Shown here piece after piece: positions 23,845-31,275 of a stretch of DNA of 64,000 bases (the stretch's first letter is position 1; each line of letters begins with the position of its first letter). Position numbers and translations under genes: made by a program. Below the pieces are notes generated by a model. The model was not told where the DNA came from. It saw only the letters and a program-made list of their open reading frames with translations, and did no database searches. Source of the DNA: Beijerinckiaceae bacterium (GTDB lineage Bacteria > Pseudomonadota > Alphaproteobacteria > Rhizobiales > Beijerinckiaceae); contig JAIETL010000004.1 of the NCBI GenBank assembly GCA_019745195.1, forward strand, positions 62,001 through 126,000, in the 5' to 3' direction.

Positions 23845-25440
23845 TCAGGCGACGGTTTCGAGCGTGCGCGCCGGCGCGGAGACGCCGAGATCGAGCAGGG
23901 CGACGAGCGCGCGCCGGTCGATCTTGCCGTTGACGTTCTGCGGCATCGTCTCCAGCCGGTGGATTGCGGAGGGCATCATGTAGCGCGGCAGGCCGGCGAG
24001 CATGCGCGCGCGAATTTGCTCCTCGGAGACCTCTCCGCCGACGACGAAGCTGACGAGCCCCTCGGCCGAGCCATGCGTCACCGGCCAGGCGACGGTGGCG
24101 GCGAGGTCCGTGCCGGCGGCGCGGCGCAGATGCATGTCGACCTCCTCCAGCTCGATGCGGTTGCCCTTGACCTTCACCTGATTGTCGACGCGGCCGAGAT
24201 GATGGAACACGCCATCGGCGTCGCGGCTGCCGAGATCGCCGGTCAGATACCAGCGCTTGCCGTCCATCACGCGAAAGCGGTCGGCGGTGAGTTCCGGCTG
24301 GCCGAAATAGCCCATGCCGACCTGCGGGCCGGCCAGCGCGATTTCGCCGGGCGCACCGGGCGGGGCCGGGCGCTGCGAATCGTCGAGGATCGCGACCTCC
24401 ATCGTCGGGTAGGGCTGACCGATGGCGAGAATGCCGCGACTCTCGGTCGTGACCGGCGGGTCGGTCAGACGCTGCCGCAGGCCGATGACGGTGCATTCGG
24501 TCGGCCCGTAGATGTTCTCGACGATGCTGTTGGGCGCCGCCGCGGCCCAGTCCTGCGCCGCCTCGATCGGCAGCGGCTCGCCGCAGAAGATGGAGAGCCT
24601 AAGCGACGGCAGCACGCCCGGCTTCAGCGCGCCGCTGCGGCGCATCAGCCCGATTACCGTCGGCACCGACATCCAGACGGTCAGCGCCTGCCGGCGGATG
24701 AAGCGCGCCGGCGCCATCAGCTCGAGCTGCGACATCACATGCAGCGCCGCGCCGGCCTCCAGGCATAAAAAGAGGTTGTGAACCGTCAGGTCGAAGGTGA
24801 CGTCGCAGGCCTCGCCGATCCGGTCTTCGGGACGATAGGCCGTCCAGCCGCGACTTTGCTCGATGTAATGCGCAAGCGAGCCGGCCGAGATCATCACGCC
24901 TTTCGGCAGCCCGGTCGTACCCGAGGTGAAGATGACATAGCCCAGAGCGTCCGCCGGGACATGGGCCGGGTCCGGCAGGAGACCTGTGGCAAGTCGTTCG
25001 CGCGACGCAAGGCGCTGGCTGGCCCGGGCGGGCGTGATGCCCTCGCCATCGGGCGCGACCACGAGGTCCGGGGCCGCCGCCAGCACATCGGGCGACAGCA
25101 GCGCCGCGCCATTGGCGTCGCAGACCAGCGCGTCGAGGTCGAGCAGCCGCATCAAGGCGGCAAGCCGATCGGGCGGCCATTTCAGATTGAGCGGCACATA
25201 GGCGAAACCCGCCCAGCAGCTGCCGAGAATGCCGACATAAGCCTCGAGCGAGCGCGTGCCCAGCACGCCGATCCGGCCCGAGCGCCTGAACGGAGCGAGC
25301 GCAGCGGCAAGTCGAGACACCTGCTCGGCCAGTTCTCCATAGCTGAACGATTGACCGGAGACGCCCAGCGCCTGATTGTGCGGCTTAGCCAAAGCAAACC
25401 GAGCGAACGACAAGGCAAGATTGTAGTTGCTCGACGACAC
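23845..25440 (-). CDS. stand-alone NRPS-like adenylation (amino-acid activating) enzyme
   Basis: A 531-residue ANL-superfamily enzyme with the order of core motifs of an adenylation domain: FTSGTTGLPKGVM (about 170-182), the substrate-pocket region around FDLTVHNLFL, YGPTECT (about 312), YLTGDLGSRDADG, GRVDNQVKVKGNRIEL, and the catalytic lysine in NGKIDRRAL near 513. It resembles D-alanine-carrier ligases and NRPS A-domains more than acyl-CoA synthetases. No carrier protein, condensation or thioesterase domain is encoded nearby, so it must load a distant carrier or make an acyl-adenylate/CoA on its own. It has its own promoter space to the right. Confidence 0.85.
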   Translation of the reverse strand: MSSSNYNLALSFARFALAKPHNQALGVSGQSFSYGELAEQVSRLAAALAPFRRSGRIGVLGTRSLEAYVGILGSCWAGFAYVPLNLKWPPDRLAALMRLLDLDALVCDANGAALLSPDVLAAAPDLVVAPDGEGITPARASQRLASRERLATGLLPDPAHVPADALGYVIFTSGTTGLPKGVMISAGSLAHYIEQSRGWTAYRPEDRIGEACDVTFDLTVHNLFLCLEAGAALHVMSQLELMAPARFIRRQALTVWMSVPTVIGLMRRSGALKPGVLPSLRLSIFCGEPLPIEAAQDWAAAAPNSIVENIYGPTECTVIGLRQRLTDPPVTTESRGILAIGQPYPTMEVAILDDSQRPAPPGAPGEIALAGPQVGMGYFGQPELTADRFRVMDGKRWYLTGDLGSRDADGVFHHLGRVDNQVKVKGNRIELEEVDMHLRRAAGTDLAATVAWPVTHGSAEGLVSFVVGGEVSEEQIRARMLAGLPRYMMPSAIHRLETMPQNVNGKIDRRALVALLDLGVSAPARTLETVA

Positions 25441-25819
25441 ACTCTTGCCCCTGTTTTCATCTCAAGCTGTCGCAAGATGGCAAGGCATGCTGCGGGGCGC
25501 GTTAATGCACCTCGAAAACCGGTCGGCAAAGTTAACCCGGGCCCTTGCTCGACCAGCCCGTCTCAACTCGCCGCCTGCGCCGCCGTGCTGACCTTCGCGC
25601 TGCTGACCCGCGCGGCCGGCATCGCATTCGATCGCAACACCCTCGACAACCAGTTCCGCAGGAGCAGGGCCGGCCGGCCGAGATCGCCGATCCATTATGC
25701 CGTCTCCTTGTGGGAACCAGCGCCGGATCAGCCGCTGCATGCAGCGGATTTGAGTCAGAGCCGGAATTGCACGCCGTTTGACACGCGGCTTTCAGCCCCC
25801 CGCATCGGCATGCCCGCCG
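25441..25819. other. gene-free stretch between adenylation enzyme and PAS-LuxR gene
   Basis: About 380 bp with open frames only by virtue of high GC. A hydrophobic piece (about 25560-25640, plus strand) could be a decayed membrane-protein segment, but I cannot identify it. The rest should hold the promoter of the leftward adenylation gene and the terminator of the leftward PAS-LuxR gene. Confidence 0.3.
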
Positions 25820-26707
25820 TCAGGCAGGATGAGCCGGGCGGCGATACATCATTGCGGCCTCCGTTCGGTTGACGGCCCCGAGATGCCTGAGGACGGCCGC
25901 GACATGCAGCTTGACCGTGCCTTCCGTGATGCCGAGCGCCGTCGCGATCTCGCGGTTCGACCGCGCATCGGCCAGCAGCGCCAGCACGGCGTGTTGCCTG
26001 CCGCTCAGCCCCGCAAGGGCATCGGGCCGCGCACCCTCCGGTCGTGCGTCATCGAGCCCGCCCGCGCCGCTCTCCAGCGCGCGCCGCGCATCCGAGAGCC
26101 GCGCCAGCACGTCCCTGAACTCACCCTCCGCCCGCGTCCGCCGCGCGACCTGCTGCAGCCCCGCCATCACATCGTCGAGCATCGCGCCGACGGCGGCAAT
26201 GATGCGCGCCTTGCCGGCCTCGGCGGCGTCGGCCTCCATCTTGGCGAGCCTGAGCGCGTCCAGCGCCTCGCGCTTCTCCGAGACGTCGAGCGCGATGCCG
26301 TCCCAGACCACGGCCCCGCTGGCGACCCGGCGCGGATTGCCGATCGAACGGATCCAGCGCACCCGGCCGTCGTCGCCGATGACGCGAACCTCCGCGTCGA
26401 GCGTGTCGAGCGTTTCCGCGGACGCGAGCAGCGCCGCCCGCCAGCGGCCGGCGTCGTCGGGATGGACCCAGCTCTGCGCCGACGCGGTCTCAGCCATGAT
26501 CGCCGCGCGGTCGAGCCCGAGCGCGGCAAGGCCAGGGCTGACATAGCTGTAGCGGACACGGCCGTCGGGCTCGAGCACCCGCTGCATGACGTGGCCGGGG
26601 AAATGCGCCGACATCTGGTCGAAGAAGCGCACGAGTTCGCGGGTCAGCACGCCGTCGTCATGGCGTTCGTCAGGATGGCGTTCGTCAGCCTGGGGTTCGT
26701 CGTTCAC
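25820..26707 (-). CDS. PAS-LuxR transcriptional regulator
   Basis: About 295 residues if translation begins at the GTG at 26707, preceded by GGAG; the frame has an earlier ATG at 26782, but this lies in the AT-rich operator region. One PAS domain occupies roughly residues 25-155 (including YSYVSPGLAALGLD and WVHPDDAGRWR), ending with the PAC segment WDGIALDVSEKREA. A helical linker follows, and the C-terminus is a LuxR helix-turn-helix (LSGRQHAVLALLADARSNRE then ITEGTVKLHVAAVLRHL). It lacks a receiver domain, so it probably senses a small molecule or redox state by PAS. It is divergent from the BKACE/TRAP operon and is the likely regulator of it. Confidence 0.8.
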   Translation of the reverse strand: MNDEPQADERHPDERHDDGVLTRELVRFFDQMSAHFPGHVMQRVLEPDGRVRYSYVSPGLAALGLDRAAIMAETASAQSWVHPDDAGRWRAALLASAETLDTLDAEVRVIGDDGRVRWIRSIGNPRRVASGAVVWDGIALDVSEKREALDALRLAKMEADAAEAGKARIIAAVGAMLDDVMAGLQQVARRTRAEGEFRDVLARLSDARRALESGAGGLDDARPEGARPDALAGLSGRQHAVLALLADARSNREIATALGITEGTVKLHVAAVLRHLGAVNRTEAAMMYRRPAHPA

Positions 26708-26781
26708 GGCAGGCGCGCTCCGCAAAACCCGTTGACGGCGCAGCCGGAATGGGTATCCATCATAAGATATATAAAAATACA

Positions 26782-26814
26782 AGCCTGTCTATATCTTTAG
26801 ATATAATTCAGGCT
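26782..26814. promoter_or_regulatory. nested palindrome in the PAS-LuxR/BKACE divergent region
   Basis: Outer arms AGCCTG (26782-26787) and CAGGCT (26809-26814) enclose an inner palindrome TATATCT-TT-AGATATA (26790-26805). The segment is very AT-rich in an otherwise GC-rich window and lies between divergently transcribed genes, 18 bases before the BKACE start. A dimeric LuxR-type regulator is a suitable binder. Confidence 0.55.
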
Positions 26815-26831
26815 GAGCGGGAGGACGAAGC

Positions 26832-27713
26832 TTGAACAAGCTGATCATCGAGGCGCGCGTCAACGAGTACATGATGCGCGAGCAGGGCAACCCGAACGTG
26901 CCCTATTCGCCCGACGAGATCGCCAGCGACGCCTTCGCCTGCCGGGAGGCCGGCGCGTCGATCCTGCATTTTCACGCCCGCAAGCCCGATGGCGCGCCCG
27001 AGCATGCGATCGACAGCTACGCCCGCACGGTCGGCCTGATCCGGGCCGGCTCCGATATCATGGTCCATCCCACGCTCGGCTACGTCACGCTCGACCAGCC
27101 GGCCGAGCAGCGGCTCGACCACATCCTGGACATGGCGAAGGACGAGGCGCAGGCGCCCCATTTCGCGCCGATGGACATGGGCAGCGTCAATGTCGACCGC
27201 TACAACGCGCAAGGCAGGCGCTTCGAGACGACCGATCTGATCTACAGGAACTCGACCCGGACGCTGACCTATTTCGCTGAGAACATCCGCGCGGCCGGCC
27301 TGAAGCCCTATCTGGTCTCCTGGAACATCGGCTTCACCCGCTATGCCCAGGCCTTTCTCGACATGGGCCTGATCGACGAGCCGGCCTTTCTCTGCTTCTG
27401 CCTGACCGACAACACCTTCCTCGGCGGCCATCCCGGCACGCTGAAGGGCCTGCAGGCGCATCTCGATTTCCTCCCCGTCGACCGCCGGATCGAATGGACT
27501 GTCGTCAATTTCGGCGGGAACCTGTTCTCGCTGGCGGGCGCGATCATCGCGCAGGGCGGGCACATCTCGATCGGGCTCGGCGACTACGCCTATCCCGAAC
27601 TCGGCCAGCCGACCAATGCGCAGATCATCAGCCGCATCGCCGAAATCGCGCGCGAGCTCGGCCGCGAGATCGCGACGCCCGACGAGGCGAGAGCGATTCT
27701 GCGCATGCACTGA
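26832..27713 (+). CDS. BKACE-family beta-keto acid cleavage enzyme (DUF849)
   Basis: A 293-residue TIM-barrel protein of the beta-keto acid cleavage family. The zinc-binding histidines are in ASILHFHARKPDG (about 43-55), and a third ligand region is FGGNLFSLAGAIIAQGGHISIGLGD toward the C-terminus, which also carries the glutamate/aspartate of the family. These enzymes condense a beta-keto acid with acetyl-CoA to give acetoacetate and a CoA ester. A TTG at 26832 follows GGGAGGA and is the best start. It opens an operon with a TRAP transporter, RidA, a fused E1 enzyme and an HpcH-type aldolase, so it likely acts on an imported organic acid that remains to be identified. Confidence 0.85.
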   Translation: MNKLIIEARVNEYMMREQGNPNVPYSPDEIASDAFACREAGASILHFHARKPDGAPEHAIDSYARTVGLIRAGSDIMVHPTLGYVTLDQPAEQRLDHILDMAKDEAQAPHFAPMDMGSVNVDRYNAQGRRFETTDLIYRNSTRTLTYFAENIRAAGLKPYLVSWNIGFTRYAQAFLDMGLIDEPAFLCFCLTDNTFLGGHPGTLKGLQAHLDFLPVDRRIEWTVVNFGGNLFSLAGAIIAQGGHISIGLGDYAYPELGQPTNAQIISRIAEIARELGREIATPDEARAILRMH

Positions 27714-27778
27714 ACCACGCCCCGCCACCGCCTGAACCAGAGCCGGACGACCGGCCGCATCCCGGAGGAGAGACGCCC

Positions 27779-28804
27779 ATGACGACCCGCAGAGCAATTC
27801 TCAAGACCGGCGCGCTGGCCCTGGCCGGCGCGGTCGCTTCGCCTTTTGCGATCACGCCGTCGCGCGCGCAGACATTCTCATTGCGCATGCAGGGCTTCCT
27901 CGCCGCGGCCTCCCCGACGCATCGCGCTTTCGAGAAATTTGCCGCCGGCCTCAAGGAAAAGTCGGGCGGCAAGCTCGCGATCCAGGTGCTCCCGGCCGGC
28001 GGCGCGGTCGGCCCGTCCGAGACGATCAACGCGATCACGGCCGGCATCCTCGACGGGCACTACTCGTCCTCGTCCTTCTTCGCGGCGCGCGATCCGGGCT
28101 TCACCGTCTTCGGCGACACCGGCGCGTCCTACGACACCGTCGACCAGCGCGACCGCTGGTATCTGGAAGGCGGCGGCGAGGATATCGGCCGCGAGCTCTA
28201 CGCCCAGCACGGCCTGGTCTATGTCGCGAACATTTTCTGGCCGTCGGAGCATATCCCGGCCAAAAAGGCGCTGAAGGGCGTCGCCGATCTGAAAGGCCTC
28301 AAGATCCGCGTCCCGCCCGGCTTCGTCGCCGAGTATTTCGGCAAGGCGGGTGCGTCCGTCGTCAACCTGCCCGGCGGCGAGGTGTTCAACGCGCTGCAAT
28401 CGGGCGTGCTCGACGCCACCGACTGGGCGAGCCCCGGCCAGAACTACGAGGTCGGCCTCTACAAGGCGGCGAAGTTCTCGGTCGACGCGGCGCATTCGAT
28501 GCCGGCGACCGAACTCGGCTTTTCGAAGGCCAAGTGGGAGGCGCTGCCGGCCGAGCTTAAGCAGTTGATCCTGATCGAAACGCGGGCGATGAGCGCGGCC
28601 CTCAAAGTCCAGATCCGCAAGGACGACGAGGAGGCGCTGGCGAAGATGAAGGCCGAGGGCGTCGAGATCGTCGCCTGGTCGAAGGAGGAGATCGGCAAGC
28701 TGCGCGCCTTCACGGGCGAGGTGCAGGATGCGCTCGCGGCGAGAGGGCCGATCGCCAGAAAGGTGATCGAGAGCCACCGCGCCTTCCAGAAGAAGATCGG
28801 CTGA
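27779..28804 (+). CDS. TRAP transporter solute receptor (DctP family)
   Basis: A 341-residue periplasmic binding protein with a twin-arginine-type leader (TTRRAILKTGALALAG, cleavage near SRAQ at 31). DctP-fold markers include GLKEKSGGKLAIQVLPAGG, LKGLKIRVPPGFVAEYF with the ligand-carboxylate arginine, and NALQSGVLDATDWASPGQNYE. It captures a carboxylate-bearing substrate for the DctQM permease encoded just downstream. GGAGGAG precedes the ATG. The following 169-bp gap contains a strong hairpin. Confidence 0.9.
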   Translation: MTTRRAILKTGALALAGAVASPFAITPSRAQTFSLRMQGFLAAASPTHRAFEKFAAGLKEKSGGKLAIQVLPAGGAVGPSETINAITAGILDGHYSSSSFFAARDPGFTVFGDTGASYDTVDQRDRWYLEGGGEDIGRELYAQHGLVYVANIFWPSEHIPAKKALKGVADLKGLKIRVPPGFVAEYFGKAGASVVNLPGGEVFNALQSGVLDATDWASPGQNYEVGLYKAAKFSVDAAHSMPATELGFSKAKWEALPAELKQLILIETRAMSAALKVQIRKDDEEALAKMKAEGVEIVAWSKEEIGKLRAFTGEVQDALAARGPIARKVIESHRAFQKKIG

Positions 28805-28865
28805 CGCCGGGCCTCCTCCCTCCCTGCGTCGGAGCTGCCGGGCAAGCGGCGCTCCGGAGCGGGGC

Positions 28866-28891
28866 GAGGCTCCGGAACGCTCCGGAGCCTC
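28866..28891 (+). terminator. intercistronic hairpin between dctP and dctQ
   Basis: GAGGCTCCGGA (28866-28876) and TCCGGAGCCTC (28881-28891) form a perfect 11-bp stem with a 4-base loop. A second partial copy of CTCCGGAGC lies just upstream. There is no T-run and transcription must continue into dctQ, so it is more likely a stabiliser or attenuator that keeps the receptor more abundant than the permease. Confidence 0.6.
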
Positions 28892-28973
28892 GTTCACCGC
28901 AGTCCTCGCAAGCTGGCCTTAGGCCCGACCGGCGCGAGGAACGGCGGCTGCAACCCAAGGAACCAGCCGGACT

Positions 28974-29531
28974 ATGGACCAGTTCGAGGAGCTGCTAGCC
29001 CCCGTGGCGGATTCGGCCGCGCCACAGCCCACGCTCGCCGACAGGCTCGCCACGGCGATCGGTCAGGCTATCGCATGGCTCGTCGTCGCGGCGATCCTGC
29101 TCTCGGTCTACGAAGTCGCGATGCGCTATCTCTTCGGCGCGCCCTCGTCCTGGGTTCTCGCGACGACGACGACGCTCTGCCAGATCGGCTTCGCGCTCGG
29201 CGGGGCGTTCTGCATGGCGCGCCGCGAGCACATCCGCATCAGCTATTTTCCCGACAAGATGAGCCCGCGTCTGCGCTGGCTGGCCGAACTCCTCTCGCTC
29301 GTCATTGGCGCGTTCTATCTGACCGGCCTGCTCTACGCCGTCTATCTCGACGCCCGGACCTCGATCTGGAAGTTCGATTTTCAGGGCCGCTGGGCCCCGG
29401 AGCTGACGCCCGGCCCGCCGAACTGGCCGCTGCCGAGCCTCGGCAAGGCAGCGCTGGTGGCTGGCGCCGCGCTCTTTCTCGCGGTGGTGCTGAGCCATCT
29501 CCTGAGCCATTTGCGCCGGCGGGAACGCTGA
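28974..29531 (+). CDS. TRAP transporter small permease (DctQ)
   Basis: A 185-residue membrane protein with four helices and the DctQ signature around VYEVAMRYLFGAPSSW (about 43-58) and GGAFCMARREHIRISYF. The small permease joins the large DctM subunit and docks the solute receptor. The N-terminal 20 residues are acidic and cytoplasmic. It lies 5 bases before dctM. The C-terminus ends in a basic cluster LRRRER. Confidence 0.9.
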   Translation: MDQFEELLAPVADSAAPQPTLADRLATAIGQAIAWLVVAAILLSVYEVAMRYLFGAPSSWVLATTTTLCQIGFALGGAFCMARREHIRISYFPDKMSPRLRWLAELLSLVIGAFYLTGLLYAVYLDARTSIWKFDFQGRWAPELTPGPPNWPLPSLGKAALVAGAALFLAVVLSHLLSHLRRRER

Positions 29532-29536
29532 CCACC

Positions 29537-30856
29537 ATGCTGCTCGGCCTCGACATCTCGACCTGGTCGCTGCTGATCCTGTTCGCCATGGTGGCGCTGC
29601 TCGTCGTCGGCGTGCCGCTCGCCTTCACCACGGGCGCGATCGCGGTCGCGCTGTGCCTCTCGCTCTACGGCCCGCAAAGCCTTTATCTGATCGGCGCGCG
29701 CACCTTCGGCTTCCTCGACAGTTATGCGCTGGTGGCCGTGCCCTTCTTCATCTTCATGGCCTCGATCCTCGAGCGATCGGGGCTGGCGCGCGAGCTTTAC
29801 GACGCCATCCGGGTCTGGACCGGACGCACGATAGGCGGGGCCGCCAACGTCACCACCATCTTCGCCATCATCATCGGCGCGATCATCGGCGTCGCCGGCG
29901 GCGAGATGGTGCTGCTGGGGCTGGTCGCGCTGCCGCAACTCCTACGGCTCGGCTACGACCGCAAGCTCTCGATCGGGCTGGTCTGCGCGACGGGCGCACT
30001 CGGCTCGATGATCCCGCCGGCGCTGACGCTCGTCTTCTTCGGCCTGGCGGCTGGGGCCGATATAGGCGATCTCTTCACCGCGTCCTTCATCCCCGGCCTT
30101 CTGATGGCGGCGATCTTCATCGGCTATGTCCAGGTCAGGATACGGCTCGACCCATCGCTCGCCCCGGTCGCCGACGCCGGACCCGAACTCACGGTCCGAG
30201 AAAAATTCGACCGCTCGAAGGGCGTCGCCCTGCCGCTCATCGTGCTGCTCTCGACGCTGGGCTCGATCTATCTCGGCGTCGCCTCGGTGACGGAATCGGC
30301 CTCGGTCGGCGCGCTTGGCACGGTGCTCGCCGTCGCCTGGCGGCGGGAACTGAGCTGGTCGCTGATGCGCGCCGCGATCAACCAGACCATGGCCGCCTGC
30401 GGCATGGTGCTCTGGCTCGTCATCGGCACCAACGCGCTGGTCGGCGTCTACACCATCATGGGCGGCATCGACTTTTCCCGCGCGCTGCTGACCGGCCTGC
30501 CGATCCCGCCCTTCGCCGTCCTCGTGCTGATGATCGCGGTCTGGATCTTCCTCGGCTTCTTCATCGACTGGATCGCGATCCTGCTGCTCACGGTGCCGAT
30601 CTTCCTGCCGGCGGCGAAGGCCTTCGGTTACGATCCGATCTGGATCGGCATCCTGTTCAACATGGCCGTCCAGATCGGCTATCTCACGCCGCCCTTCGCG
30701 CCGGCCTGCTTCTTCATCAAGGGCGTCACCCCGCCCGAGATCACGATGGAGGAGATCTTTTCCGCGATGTGGCCGTTCATCGGCCTGCAGATCGTCGCGC
30801 TGGCGCTGGTGCTGTTCTTTCCCCAGATCGCGCTCTGGCTGCCACGCGTGTTGTGA
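29537..30856 (+). CDS. TRAP transporter large permease (DctM)
   Basis: A 439-residue protein with about 12-13 membrane segments. DctM-type features include PLAFTTGAIAVAL near the start, ALVAVPFFIFMASILERSG, IIGVAGGEMVLLG, CATGALGSMIPPALTLVFFG, and near the end YLTPPFAPACFFIKG. These belong to the ion-coupled transport subunit that imports the receptor-bound substrate. The start at 29537 follows dctQ closely; the frame is open upstream in shadow of dctQ only. Sodium coupling is usual in this family. Confidence 0.93.
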   Translation: MLLGLDISTWSLLILFAMVALLVVGVPLAFTTGAIAVALCLSLYGPQSLYLIGARTFGFLDSYALVAVPFFIFMASILERSGLARELYDAIRVWTGRTIGGAANVTTIFAIIIGAIIGVAGGEMVLLGLVALPQLLRLGYDRKLSIGLVCATGALGSMIPPALTLVFFGLAAGADIGDLFTASFIPGLLMAAIFIGYVQVRIRLDPSLAPVADAGPELTVREKFDRSKGVALPLIVLLSTLGSIYLGVASVTESASVGALGTVLAVAWRRELSWSLMRAAINQTMAACGMVLWLVIGTNALVGVYTIMGGIDFSRALLTGLPIPPFAVLVLMIAVWIFLGFFIDWIAILLLTVPIFLPAAKAFGYDPIWIGILFNMAVQIGYLTPPFAPACFFIKGVTPPEITMEEIFSAMWPFIGLQIVALALVLFFPQIALWLPRVL

Positions 30857-30867
30857 GGACACTTCCC

Positions 30868-31275
30868 ATGAGCCAACGCCGCATGATCGTTCCGCCCGGC
30901 ATGGAGGCCATCGTCGAGCGCTATCACTATGCGCCCGGCGTGCTCGTCGGCGACACGCTCTACGTCTCCGGTCAGGTCGGTCGCGACGAGAGCCTGAGCG
31001 TGATCGCCGATCGCGAGCAGCAGTTCGAACAGTGCTTCCGCAACATCGCCAAGGTGCTCGACGCCGCCGCCTTCGCCTTCTCCGACATCGTCGAGCTGGA
31101 GAGCTGGTTCCTCGACTTCCCGGCGGACCTGCCCCTGTTCATGCGGGTCAAGGACCGCTGGATCAAAGGTCCGGTCTATCCGACCTGGACGGGTTTCGGC
31201 GTGGCCGCCTTCTCGATGCCGGGCATCGTCTGCGAGGTGAAGGTCACCGCCGTTCGCGGAGGGCAGCCAACGTGA
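30868..31275 (+). CDS. RidA-family protein
   Basis: A 135-residue YjgF/RidA-fold protein with the family marks VSGQVGRDE (about 36), FRNIAKVLDAAAFAFSDIVELESWFLD, and near the end PTWTGFGVAAFSMPGIVCEVKVTAV. The arginine/glutamate pocket that hydrolyses enamines/imines is partly altered: the usual CxRxxV end is replaced by CEVKV, with no arginine. It may act on a specific pathway intermediate rather than as a general imine deaminase. The gene follows dctM by 11 bases and overlaps the next gene (GTGA). Confidence 0.82.
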   Translation: MSQRRMIVPPGMEAIVERYHYAPGVLVGDTLYVSGQVGRDESLSVIADREQQFEQCFRNIAKVLDAAAFAFSDIVELESWFLDFPADLPLFMRVKDRWIKGPVYPTWTGFGVAAFSMPGIVCEVKVTAVRGGQPT

